Origin: Candidatus Eremiobacteraceae bacterium
Lineage (GTDB): Bacteria; Vulcanimicrobiota; Vulcanimicrobiia; Eremiobacterales; Eremiobacteraceae
DNA length: 64,000 bases
NCBI GenBank assembly: GCA_036511855.1
Contig: DATCBN010000098.1
Span: forward strand, 1-64,000
Reading direction: 5' to 3'
Both the position numbers and the translations under genes were made by a program. The stretch's first letter is position 1, and each line of letters opens with the position of its first letter. Below, piece by piece: positions 16,603 through 24,988 of the stretch. Under the pieces are notes generated by a model, which worked only from the letters and a program-made list of their open reading frames with translations, had not been told where the DNA came from and searched no databases.

Positions 16603-18093
16603 TTGCCGCGCCTTGATCAAAGCCGCACGCCCTATTTTGACGCGCTCCTCGCCTACGTGGACGACCACGTCGTATCGTTTCACACGCCCGGCCACAAGCA
16701 TGGCCGAGGCATGCATCCGCGCCTGAAGGACTTCATCGGCGAGAATATCCTCAAGATCGATCTCACTCAAGTACTCGGCTTGGATGACCTCAACCAGCCC
16801 GAAGGCGCGATCAAGCACGCGCACGAGTTGGCGGCCGACGCCTACGGCGCCGACTACTCCTATTTCCTCATCAACGGTTCGACGGCCGGCAATCAGGCGA
16901 TGTTGATGACCGCTCTGCGGCCCGACGATACCGTGCTCATCCCACGCAACAGCCATAAGTCGGCGGTGAGCGCGCTGATCATGAGCGCGGCGAGGCCGGT
17001 CTACATGCAGCCAGCGGTCGATCAAGACCTGCACATCGACCACGCCGTCACCGTCGAAACTGTCAAAAACGCACTCGATAAGAACCAGGAAGCTCGCGCC
17101 GTGTTCTTGACTAGTCCCACGTACTATGGATCGGCCGCGGATGTCGCGGGAATCGAAAAGCTCGTCCATGCCCGCGGCAAGATGCTGCTGGTGGACGAAG
17201 CGTGGGGGCCGCACCTGCACTTCCATCCCGAGCTGCCGCAATCGGCGACCTCTGCAAACGTCGACGCTTGCGTCAACTCCACCCATAAGCTGACGGGCGC
17301 GATGAGCCAGTGCGCGATGCTGCACACGGTCGGCGACCGCATCGACCAAGGTAGGCTACGCAGCACGCTACGTATTTTCCAGTCCACGAGTCCCCAACTC
17401 GCGATGCTCGCCTCGCTCGATGTCGCGCGCATGCAGATGGCTACTGAAGGCGAAGCATTGCTCACCGGCGCGCTTGCGCTGGCGCGGAACGCGCGCGAGC
17501 GCCTCAATCGCATTCCCGGCGTTTTCTGCATGGGCGTCGAACATGTCGGACGTCCGGGTATCGCTGCATATGACGAGACGCGGCTCGTGATCACCGTCAA
17601 AGACTTGGGCTACACGGGCTACGAGGCGTCGAATATCCTCAGACTGCGCTACAAAGTGCAAGCCGACATGGCGGACCTGTGCAATGTGGTCGCGCTCGTG
17701 ACGTTTGGCGATACCGAAGCATCGATCGACGCGCTCATCGACGCGGTGGATCGTCTCGCCAGAGATGAAAAGCCGGCCGGGTCCGAGCCGGCGTTCGCCA
17801 TCCTCGAGCACAGGATGCAACACGGTACATATGCGATGCCGCCGATACCCGCGATGGTTCTCACACCGCGAGAGGCCTTTACGCGCGACCACGTCGAAGT
17901 GCCGTTTCGAAATAGCGCCGGCCGAATTTGCGCGGAGGTGATCACGCCGTACCCGCCCGGAATACCCATCATCTGTCCGGGCGAACGGATCGACGAAGAC
18001 ACGATCGATTATCTGCAATCCGAAATGCACGCAGGCGTCCACATCCAAGGACCGGTGGACGAAAAATTGCGCACCATAAGGGTCCTACCATAA
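16603..18093 (+). CDS. Orn/Lys/Arg decarboxylase family protein (fold type I PLP enzyme)
   Basis: 496 residues; TTG start nine bases after GGAGGG. The N-terminus has the family motif SFHTPGHKHGRG; LINGSTAGNQAM binds PLP phosphate; LLVDEAWGPHLHFHPELP gives the PLP-binding Asp; the Schiff-base lysine is in NSTHKLTGAMSQ. The C-terminal domain includes AEVITPYPPGIPIICPGE. The length matches the YaaO/SpeA-like branch without the wing domain of inducible enterobacterial enzymes. Substrate (arginine, lysine or ornithine) is not readable. It precedes an R3H ATPase and tmk, resembling yaaO-tmk-holB in Bacillus. Confidence 0.92.
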   Translation: MPRLDQSRTPYFDALLAYVDDHVVSFHTPGHKHGRGMHPRLKDFIGENILKIDLTQVLGLDDLNQPEGAIKHAHELAADAYGADYSYFLINGSTAGNQAMLMTALRPDDTVLIPRNSHKSAVSALIMSAARPVYMQPAVDQDLHIDHAVTVETVKNALDKNQEARAVFLTSPTYYGSAADVAGIEKLVHARGKMLLVDEAWGPHLHFHPELPQSATSANVDACVNSTHKLTGAMSQCAMLHTVGDRIDQGRLRSTLRIFQSTSPQLAMLASLDVARMQMATEGEALLTGALALARNARERLNRIPGVFCMGVEHVGRPGIAAYDETRLVITVKDLGYTGYEASNILRLRYKVQADMADLCNVVALVTFGDTEASIDALIDAVDRLARDEKPAGSEPAFAILEHRMQHGTYAMPPIPAMVLTPREAFTRDHVEVPFRNSAGRICAEVITPYPPGIPIICPGERIDEDTIDYLQSEMHAGVHIQGPVDEKLRTIRVLP

Positions 18094-18116
18094 CAGTCGC
18101 ACGAGGTGACGTTATC

Positions 18117-19727
18117 TTGAAAGAGGACCTCGCCCAACAACAATCTGGCGACTGGGAACTCTACGCACTCCTCGACATCTTCACACCGGCCATTCGTCAA
18201 GCGCTCGTCAACCTCCCGAATTTCAAGGATCTCATCGAAGTCATCCTCGACTTGGGCCGTTTGCCCGAAGCGCGCTTTCCAAGCGACTATTGCTACCTCT
18301 CTCAGACACCAGTCAGCCCCGACGACATCGCCGCGGTGGTCGCGCGCGTCGGCGAGTTCGGCAAAGACAATCGCGCCGGCATCGAGCAGACGCTGCACCG
18401 AATTTCGTGCTTGCGAAACCGCAACGGCAAGATCATCGGTCTCACGTGCCGGGTAGGCCGCGCTGTCTACGGCACCATCGACATCATTCTCGATGTCGTT
18501 CGGTCGGGAAAGTCCATCTTGCTCTTGGGCCGGCCGGGCGTGGGCAAGACCACCATGCTTCGTGAAGTCGCGCGCGTGCTATCCGGCGACTTGCGCAAGC
18601 GCGTCGTCATCGTGGACACGTCGAATGAGATCGCCGGCGACGGCGACGTGCCGCACGCCGGCATCGGTCATGCGCGGCGCATGCAAGTCGACGTGCCCGC
18701 CAACCAGCACGCGGTGATGATCGAGGCTGTCGAAAACCATATGCCCGAAGCGGTGGTGATCGACGAGATCGGCACCGAAGCCGAATCCATAGCCGCGCGC
18801 ACCATCGCCGAACGCGGCGTGCAGCTCATCGGCACCGCGCACGGACTAGACCTCGAAAGCATCCTCATGAATCCCACGCTTTCCGATCTCGTCGGCGGCG
18901 TGGGCGCGGTGACCCTGTCGGACGAAGAAGCCAAACGCCGCGGAACGCGTAAAACAGTGCTCGAACGCAAGGCGCCCCCCACGTTCGACGTCGTCATCGA
19001 GATCCAAGACCGGGGCCGATTGGCGCTTCACGAGCCGGTCGCGGACATCGTCGACGCCATGCTGCGCAGCCACGAACCCAAGCCCGAGATACGCGTTCGC
19101 AACGATCAAGGCGCCGTGGAAGTGGTGCAAGAAGCGGAAACGCAGACCGTGCAGCCGCGTTACGGCTCGGCACCGTCGCGCGCTCATTCGCACGGTTTCG
19201 ACCGCATGCCGGCCGCCGTATCGGTGTTCTCAGGTGCGGACGACGACGACGAAGAGCCGGCCACCGACATCATCCGCATCTTCCCGTACGGCGTGAGCCG
19301 GGCGAAGATCGAGCGCGCGGTGGCCAACCTGCGCGTGCCCGCGCTCATCGCGCGCAAGTGGGATGACGCCGACGTTGTGCTCACGCTGAAGGCGCTGGAA
19401 CGGCGAGACAACGGCAAACTGCGAGAGATCGCCGCGCAGAATATTCCTATCTATGCGCTCAAGACCAACACCACGGCGCAGATCCAGACCTGTCTCAAGG
19501 ATCTCTACGACCTTCCGACGGTGGACGACGAAGAGCTCGCCGTCCGCGAGGCCGAGGAAGCGGTGTATCAAGTGATGCTGCACCACAAATCCGTCGAGCT
19601 CTCGCCGCAGTCGTCCTACGTGCGCCGGCTGCAGCATCAGATCGTGGAGAAGTATCATCTGCAATCGCGGTCGACGGGCATCGAACCTAATCGCCGCGTC
19701 CGCGTCTACAAAGAGGCCGCGCAATAG
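18117..19727 (+). CDS. Ycf45/SpoIIIAA-like AAA ATPase with C-terminal R3H domain
   Basis: 536 residues. The TTG at 18117 is chosen because GAGGTGA lies seven bases upstream; the open frame upstream only overlaps the decarboxylase. The ATPase core has Walker A LLLGRPGVGKTTMLRE near residue 145, VVIVDTSNEIAGDGD, PEAVVIDEIGTEAE as Walker B, and QLIGTAHGLDLESILMNP. A linker of about 80 residues is followed by a domain and a C-terminal R3H (RRLQHQIVEKY with R-x3-H) for single-stranded nucleic acid binding. This architecture is that of cyanobacterial/plastid Ycf45. The role is unproven. Its stop overlaps the apparent ATA start of tmk. Confidence 0.9.
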   Translation: MKEDLAQQQSGDWELYALLDIFTPAIRQALVNLPNFKDLIEVILDLGRLPEARFPSDYCYLSQTPVSPDDIAAVVARVGEFGKDNRAGIEQTLHRISCLRNRNGKIIGLTCRVGRAVYGTIDIILDVVRSGKSILLLGRPGVGKTTMLREVARVLSGDLRKRVVIVDTSNEIAGDGDVPHAGIGHARRMQVDVPANQHAVMIEAVENHMPEAVVIDEIGTEAESIAARTIAERGVQLIGTAHGLDLESILMNPTLSDLVGGVGAVTLSDEEAKRRGTRKTVLERKAPPTFDVVIEIQDRGRLALHEPVADIVDAMLRSHEPKPEIRVRNDQGAVEVVQEAETQTVQPRYGSAPSRAHSHGFDRMPAAVSVFSGADDDDEEPATDIIRIFPYGVSRAKIERAVANLRVPALIARKWDDADVVLTLKALERRDNGKLREIAAQNIPIYALKTNTTAQIQTCLKDLYDLPTVDDEELAVREAEEAVYQVMLHHKSVELSPQSSYVRRLQHQIVEKYHLQSRSTGIEPNRRVRVYKEAAQ

Positions 19728-20353
19728 CCGCCGGTCTTTTCGTCACCTTCGAAGGGGTTGAAGGAGCCGGCAAATCGACCCAAGTCCGGCTCTTGCACGA
19801 ATATCTATCCGGCACTTCGATACCTTTTGTCTTCACGCGCGAGCCCGGCGGCACGCCGCTCGGCGAAAAGCTGCGTCAATTGCTCATCGACCCACTCGGC
19901 CAGATGGCGCCTGAGGCGGAGGCGCTGATCTTAAGCGCGTCGCGCGCGGAGTTGGTGGACAAGATCCTCGAACGCGGCCTGGCCGAAGGCAGACTCGTTG
20001 TGTGCGACCGCTTTTGGGACGCGACGCTTGCCTATCAAGGATTCGGTCGCGGACTTCCGATCGACACGCTGCTCACCATCACGATGTTCGCGGCGCGCAG
20101 GCTCCAACCGGATCTCACGTTCTTGCTCGATGTCTCAACGGCGGTGTCGCGCGAACGGTTGAAATCGCGCACCGCCATTCCCGACCGGATGGAGCGCGAA
20201 TCTAGCGCCTTTCACGAGCGAGTCGCCGCCGGGTACCGCAGACTGGCAGCCGCCGAACCCCATCGCTTTGTGACGATCGACGGTACGCGCGCAGAGGATG
20301 AGATCGCGATCGACGTGCGCCAGATGATCCTCTCGCGCTGGCAGGGTCAATAA
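19724..20353 (+). CDS. tmk: Thymidylate kinase with apparent ATA start
   Basis: About 209 residues. The P-loop FEGVEGAGKST, REPGGTPLGEKLRQLL, the DR motif CDRFWDATLAYQG and the LID region are all present, so the enzyme (dTMP to dTDP) is secure. The first ATG is at 19793, after the P-loop. In frame upstream, from the stop at 19688 to the P-loop, there is no ATG, GTG, TTG, CTG, ATT or ATC; the only table-11 start is ATA at 19724. It gives the ideal N-terminus MAAGLFVTFEG, overlaps the previous stop as ATAG, and has AGAGG upstream. Confidence 0.9.
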   Translation: MAAGLFVTFEGVEGAGKSTQVRLLHEYLSGTSIPFVFTREPGGTPLGEKLRQLLIDPLGQMAPEAEALILSASRAELVDKILERGLAEGRLVVCDRFWDATLAYQGFGRGLPIDTLLTITMFAARRLQPDLTFLLDVSTAVSRERLKSRTAIPDRMERESSAFHERVAAGYRRLAAAEPHRFVTIDGTRAEDEIAIDVRQMILSRWQGQ

Positions 20354-20361
20354 CTCAGATT

Positions 20362-20440
20362 AGTACTAGGGTAAGCCGTACTAGGGCAAGCATCGCTTGC
20401 CCATTTGGGTGAGCGTTGCTTTCCCTAGTACGGGATGCCC
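20362..20440. repeat. Palindromic repeat array R5
   Basis: GTACTAGGGTAAGC and GTACTAGGGCAAGC-ATC-GCTTGCCC, then ATTT, then a partly degenerate GGGTGAGC-GTT-GCTTTCCC and CTAGTACGGG. Between the convergent tmk and thrC genes. Confidence 0.9.
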
Positions 20441-20446
20441 ACAGCG

Positions 20447-21616
20447 TTACGGGATTGATTTAAGCCCACTGCCGGTGTTGATCGCGAGCACGCGCTCGCC
20501 GTCGCGGATCCATCCGTTCTTGCGGAGTTCTTCGGCGGCGGCGATCGTGGCCGCGCCCTCCGGGCATAGCAGGAATCCTTCAGCAGCGGCCACGCGGTGG
20601 CGGCTCGCGGCGATCGCAGTGTCGTCGACGGCGATCGCACAGCCGGCGGTCGCATAAACGGCATCGAGCACGAGAAAGTCACCGAGCGCCTTCGGCACGT
20701 TGATGCCGAATGCCGCGGTTTTCGAATCGTTCCAGAACTGCGATTCGCGCAGGCCCGCATTAAACGCGCGGACGATCGGCGCACAACCTGCGGCTTGCAC
20801 GGCCACCATGCGCGGCAGTTTGTCGATCGGAAATCCTATCTCGCGCAATTCGAGCAGCGCTTTGTATATCCCGATAAGACCGACACCGCCGCCCGTCGGA
20901 TACAAGAGCACGTCCGGAGTTCGCCAGTCGAATTGTTCGGCAAGCTCGAATCCCATCGTCTTTTTGCCTTCGATGCGATACGGTTCTTTGAGCGTCGACG
21001 CGTCGTACACGCCCGCCTCGGTCACCATTTTTGCGACGACTTTTCCAGCGTCCGAGATGACGCCGTCGACGAGCGTGACTTCTGCGCCCGCCGCTTCGCA
21101 CTCGAAGCGATGGATCGCAGGGGCGCTCTTCGGCATGACGACGCGCGCAGCGATGCCGGCACGCCGGCCGTACATGGCCCAGGCGCCGCCTGCATTTCCG
21201 TTGGTGGGCATCGCAAACGACGTCACGCCAAGTTCGCGCGCGCGCGACACGCCGACGGCGGCGCCGCGCGCCTTGAAACTGCCGGTCGGCAGCAGGCCTT
21301 CATCTTTGCAGGAGAGGCCGCCGATTCCAATGTCCGCCCCGTGACGGGTCAACGGCACGATCGGCGTGACGACTTCGCCGAGGCTCACCGTATTCCGGGC
21401 GGGGTCGCGGATCGGAAGCAATTCGCCATATCGCCACAGGCTCCACGGCCTTCGCGCGAGCCCGGAAACGGTAAGCGACGCCTTGGCTTTTGGCAGGTCG
21501 TATCGTGCAAGAAGCGGCGCACCGCACGTGCAGAGGTGTTGGATGACGTCCGCGTCATAATGGGCTTCGCATTTCGAACACTCGAGATGCGAGAGCGATG
21601 AGCGGATCGCCGTCAC
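20447..21616 (-). CDS. thrC: Threonine synthase
   Basis: 389 residues of fold type II. An N-terminal zinc-ribbon-like stretch (LECSKCEAHYD then LCTCGAPL) is usual in this branch. The PLP lysine is in TGSFKARGA; MPTNGNAGGAWA and PTGGGVGLIG are the cofactor phosphate motifs; GAEVTLVDG follows the family. It converts O-phosphohomoserine to threonine. The ATG overlaps the holB stop by 4 bp on the minus strand, so it is the last gene of mtnP-holB-thrC. Confidence 0.92.
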   Translation of the reverse strand: MTAIRSSLSHLECSKCEAHYDADVIQHLCTCGAPLLARYDLPKAKASLTVSGLARRPWSLWRYGELLPIRDPARNTVSLGEVVTPIVPLTRHGADIGIGGLSCKDEGLLPTGSFKARGAAVGVSRARELGVTSFAMPTNGNAGGAWAMYGRRAGIAARVVMPKSAPAIHRFECEAAGAEVTLVDGVISDAGKVVAKMVTEAGVYDASTLKEPYRIEGKKTMGFELAEQFDWRTPDVLLYPTGGGVGLIGIYKALLELREIGFPIDKLPRMVAVQAAGCAPIVRAFNAGLRESQFWNDSKTAAFGINVPKALGDFLVLDAVYATAGCAIAVDDTAIAASRHRVAAAEGFLLCPEGAATIAAAEELRKNGWIRDGERVLAINTGSGLKSIP

Positions 21617-22722
21617 CGGGCTGGATGCTGGCCGGTGAGCGAGCGAAGCTGGACTTGCAGCCAGCCCAATACCGTCGCGGGTGCGATGTTGGTGTCGGCC
21701 ATGCGGGTGGCTTCTTGGACGAGCTCGATCGCTCGCGCAGCTTTCATCGCCGTGGCGGGTCCTATGGCCCGTTTCGTATCCGCGTACCGGGCGCTCGCGT
21801 GAGCGTCGAAGAGTGCGCCTTCACCACCGATGGAACTCACCATAAGATCGCGCGCGCTGATCAAGGATTGCCGTAGCACGCCATTGAGCTGCGTGCGCGC
21901 ATCGTCTTTTCCGAGTTGGGGCATCGCCGGCAATCGGTCGGGTTGTGCGAGGCACGCCAGGAGCCAATCGCGCGCTCCATCGCGCGCGGCGCCGGTACTC
22001 CCGTCTCGGTCGGCGATCGCCTCGCCGAGGCTCCCCTGAGCGCGACGGGCGAGTGAAAGCGCGCGCTCGCGCGTTTCGCCGAAATGTGCCGTGAGGCGAG
22101 CGGCGATCTCGTCGTCGCCGAGCGGGCCGAAGCGCAACGCGACCGCGCGGGAGCGAATGGTCGAGAGCAACGATTCTTCCCGCTCCACGGTGAGCAGAAA
22201 CAGTTTTTGTTGGCCCGGCTCTTCGAGTTCTTTGAGAAGCGCGTTCGGCACATCCTGTTTGGTGACGTTTTCAAAATCGGGGATTATGCAGACCGGGCGG
22301 CCGCCCTCGTACGACTTGTACTGCATCCGATCGACGATCGCGCGCGCTTGCGCCATGCCCAAATCGTCGGTCTTGCGTTCGGTGGTGTCGGTGGCCTTGA
22401 TGAACGCGAGGTCGACCTCGATGATGTCACCCGACGATCCGTGAATGCCGCGTTGACACGGACCGCAGACGCCGCAGTAGCCGAGGGGAAACGAGGTAGG
22501 ATGTTCGCAGTTGAGCGTCCACGCGAGCATGCGCGCAAACGTACGCTTGCCGGTGCCGCGCGGACCGTGCAGAATGTACGCATGCGCGAGCCGGTCCGGT
22601 CCAAGCCGGGCGAAATAGTCGACGACGTGCTGCTGCCCGACGAATGGGAGCGGCGCTTGCTTTCGAGCAGGCTCATCAAGGCCTGCCTTGAGAGCCGGCC
22701 CCACATTTGATTTCCTAGCCAA
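21613..22722 (-). CDS. holB: DNA polymerase III delta' subunit
   Basis: 369 residues of the clamp-loader AAA+ fold. PFVGQQHVVDYF, then LAHAYILHGPRGTGKRTFARMLA (Walker A), a zinc module with CEHP...CGVCGPC, SSGDIIEVD, and VTKQDVPNALLKELEEPG with the sensor LLSTIRSRA. Zinc cysteines and an intact P-loop make it DnaX-like, but the length without tau domains and the context favour delta'. Overlaps thrC by 4 bp and mtnP by 8 bp. Proximity to tmk recalls the Firmicutes tmk-holB cluster, though here they face each other. Confidence 0.85.
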   Translation of the reverse strand: MARKSNVGPALKAGLDEPARKQAPLPFVGQQHVVDYFARLGPDRLAHAYILHGPRGTGKRTFARMLAWTLNCEHPTSFPLGYCGVCGPCQRGIHGSSGDIIEVDLAFIKATDTTERKTDDLGMAQARAIVDRMQYKSYEGGRPVCIIPDFENVTKQDVPNALLKELEEPGQQKLFLLTVEREESLLSTIRSRAVALRFGPLGDDEIAARLTAHFGETRERALSLARRAQGSLGEAIADRDGSTGAARDGARDWLLACLAQPDRLPAMPQLGKDDARTQLNGVLRQSLISARDLMVSSIGGEGALFDAHASARYADTKRAIGPATAMKAARAIELVQEATRMADTNIAPATVLGWLQVQLRSLTGQHPAR

Positions 22723-23518
22723 GCCTTGCGCCCGTCAGCGCATGGCCGCAGGAGCAGGTGCGCTCGCGCGGCATGCGCCCTACGATCTCGAACAGGACGT
22801 TCTTCAATTTTTCGTTGTTGGCGTTGAAGACCTCGATGACGCCCTCGTGCGTCACCGGTTCGACGCCCGCCACGCCTTCGAGGCCCGCGTCGTAGTCGGT
22901 GATCAACGCGATGTTCGCGTAACAGATCTCCAGTTCGCGCGCGAGGTACGCTTCGGGATACTGCGTCATGTTGATGACTTCCCAGCCGTGCGATGAGAAC
23001 CACCGGCTTTCGGCAAGGGTGGAAAAGCGCGGTCCCTGGATCGTGACCACCGTCCCCTTATCATGACACGTGATCCCTTGACTCTTGATGACCTCGATAG
23101 CCAGCGGCCTTATCTGCGTGCAGTATGGGTACGCGAACGAGACGTGCGTGGTGATCGGTCCGTCGTAAAACGTGTCTTTGCGGGCATTCGTACGGTCGAT
23201 CAATTGATCCGAGACCACGAAATGACCCGGCTTGACCGCCGCTTGCAACGAACCGGCAGCGCACGGCCCGATGATGCGCGTGACGCCGAGTTCTTTCATC
23301 GCCCACAGGTTTGCGCGATAGTTGATCATGTGTGGAGGCAGCGAATGGCTCTTGCCGTGGCGCGGCAGAAACGCGACGCCATGACCGGCGATTTCTCCGA
23401 GCGCGAGAACATCGCTCGGCGAACCGTACGGCGTCTCGACTTTGACCTCGTGCTTGTCTTCGAGCAGCGAGTAGAATCCCGAACCGCCGAAGATTCCGAT
23501 TTCTGCGTGATTCTTCAA
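22715..23518 (-). CDS. mtnP: S-methyl-5'-thioadenosine phosphorylase
   Basis: 267 residues. IGIFGGSGFYSLL phosphate loop, FLPRHGKSHSLPPHMINYRAN, GPCAAGSLQ and TVVTIQGPRFSTLAES are characteristic of MTA phosphorylases; NMTQYPEAYLARELE binds the nucleoside and ITDYDAGLEG carries the catalytic Asp. It cleaves methylthioadenosine from polyamine synthesis, which fits the decarboxylase upstream in the region. The C-terminus (CSCGHALTGARLG) is cysteine-containing, as in many bacterial members. First gene of the mtnP-holB-thrC operon. Confidence 0.93.
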   Translation of the reverse strand: MKNHAEIGIFGGSGFYSLLEDKHEVKVETPYGSPSDVLALGEIAGHGVAFLPRHGKSHSLPPHMINYRANLWAMKELGVTRIIGPCAAGSLQAAVKPGHFVVSDQLIDRTNARKDTFYDGPITTHVSFAYPYCTQIRPLAIEVIKSQGITCHDKGTVVTIQGPRFSTLAESRWFSSHGWEVINMTQYPEAYLARELEICYANIALITDYDAGLEGVAGVEPVTHEGVIEVFNANNEKLKNVLFEIVGRMPRERTCSCGHALTGARLG

Positions 23519-23576
23519 TCGTTCTCCAAAAAATAGCCGACCTAGACGGCCGGCCCGCGCGGGTGGTGAGCAGGCG

Positions 23577-24053
23577 CTACGACCCTCTGAAATCGCTCGG
23601 CTTCAATGTTTCGATGTACTTTTTGAAGCGCGCCATATCTTCTTCCTCGGATTTCTTGTCGACCACGGCTTCTTCGAGGGCGATCTTGTCGGTGACGAAG
23701 ATCGGCGCATCGCAGCGCAGCGCGACCGCGATGCAGTCGCTCGGACGCGCGTCGATCTCTTTGGTCTCGCCGTTGGTTTCGATCACCAGCTTGGCATAGA
23801 ACGTGCTGTCGCGCATGTCGTGGATGACGATCTTCGTGAGTTTGGCGTCGACCCCGTCCATGACCGATTTCATGAGATCGTGCGTCAGCGGGCGAGGCGC
23901 CGATTGCCCCTCGAGCGCCATCGCGATGGCGGTTGCCTCGAACGGCCCGATCAAGATCGGCAGATAATGCTTGCCGTCCATGTCTTTGAGAATGACGACC
24001 GGGTCGTGCGTGAGCAAGTCGATGCCGAGTTTATCCACTTTCATCTGACGCAT
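23577..24053 (-). CDS. DUF151 bifunctional nuclease family protein
   Basis: 158 residues. VVILKDMDGKHYLPILIGPFEATAIAMALEG is the family signature; PRPLTHDLM, STFYAKLVIE and DARPSDCIAVALRCDAPIFV follow in the usual order. Plant homologues have DNase and RNase activity; bacterial roles are unclear. The C-terminal tail (EEEDMARFKKYIETLKPSDF) is the common short helix. Single gene, divergent from mscS with about 90 bp between. Confidence 0.9.
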   Translation of the reverse strand: MRQMKVDKLGIDLLTHDPVVILKDMDGKHYLPILIGPFEATAIAMALEGQSAPRPLTHDLMKSVMDGVDAKLTKIVIHDMRDSTFYAKLVIETNGETKEIDARPSDCIAVALRCDAPIFVTDKIALEEAVVDKKSEEEDMARFKKYIETLKPSDFRGS

Positions 24054-24142
24054 GACGCGTGCGGCCTCGCTTGTCCAGGAACGACGTTATAAGCCCTTCG
24101 GTTATAAAAATGGGGGTTCCTGGAAGGCCGTGGCCGGTCCCG

Positions 24143-24988
24143 ATGGTAAAGAAGCAAGCTGGAATGTTCGCTTTGCTTCCTCCTATCAACGTCGACGATC
24201 TCGTCAATCGCGTCTGGGAATCCCTCATCGCGCTTGCGGTGGTGCTTATCGTATGGCGTATCGCCGTCATGGCGATCGATCGCCTATTCGCCAAGCGCTT
24301 TGCAGGGCGCTTCATGCCGCGCGCCATCACATTCGGCGCGCTGTTCAAATCGGCTGCGGCCGCCGTCGCCGTCATTGCTTTCATACTTGCGCTGCTCCAT
24401 ATCTGGGGCATGGACATCACGCCCGAACTGTGGTCGGCGGGAATCGTCACCGCGAGCTTGGCCTTCGGCGCCCAGTCCGTGGTGCGCGACATGTTAGCCG
24501 GCTTGATGTTCCTTTTCGAGGATGTCTACGAGATCGGCGATGCGGTCGAGATCACGACGACGGTCAACAGCGTCGTCGCGGGCACGGTTGAAAACTTGAG
24601 CTTGCGCCTGACGGTCATCACCGACCAAGGCGGGCGCCGGTACGCGATTCCCAACGGCAACATCCTGATAGTCGCCAACGCCAACAAGCTCGCGTACGGC
24701 GCGTCGCTCACCCTCACGCTGCCGCTCCGGCAGAATATCGATGCACAACGATCGCAGTTGGCCGAGATCGGCCGCGAGGCGGGCGCCGCAGCCGGCATCG
24801 ACGCAACGGCGGTCAACGTCTACGTGGACGACGTCGGGCTCGACGCCGCGACTTTTCGCATAGACTTTCCCACGACGCGCACCGATGCCGCCGTTGTGCG
24901 GTCGCGAATTCGCGAACGCGTCATCGCGGCGGCGCAGTCGCGCGGTTGGCTTCCCGGCGGCGCGACCGCGAAGACCGCCGACGCATGA
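24143..24988 (+). CDS. mscS: MscS-family mechanosensitive channel
   Basis: About 281 residues from ATG at 24143; ATGs at 24059 and 24110 in the same frame are alternatives. Three transmembrane helices: one around SLIALAVVLIVWRIAVMAI, one around AAAAVAVIAFILALLHIWG, then the pore helix GIVTASLAFGAQSVVRDMLAG with the Gly/Ala packing typical of MscS TM3. The beta domain follows (YEIGDAVEI, GTVENLSLRLTVITDQGG, IPNGNI). It releases solutes on hypo-osmotic shock. The stop overlaps the ychF start (ATGA). Confidence 0.9.
   Translation: MVKKQAGMFALLPPINVDDLVNRVWESLIALAVVLIVWRIAVMAIDRLFAKRFAGRFMPRAITFGALFKSAAAAVAVIAFILALLHIWGMDITPELWSAGIVTASLAFGAQSVVRDMLAGLMFLFEDVYEIGDAVEITTTVNSVVAGTVENLSLRLTVITDQGGRRYAIPNGNILIVANANKLAYGASLTLTLPLRQNIDAQRSQLAEIGREAGAAAGIDATAVNVYVDDVGLDAATFRIDFPTTRTDAAVVRSRIRERVIAAAQSRGWLPGGATAKTADA

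Noticed and set aside
17928-18116. Longer N-terminus for the R3H ATPase
   Set aside because: It only overlaps the decarboxylase gene; the TTG at 18117 has a strong ribosome site and fits the family start.
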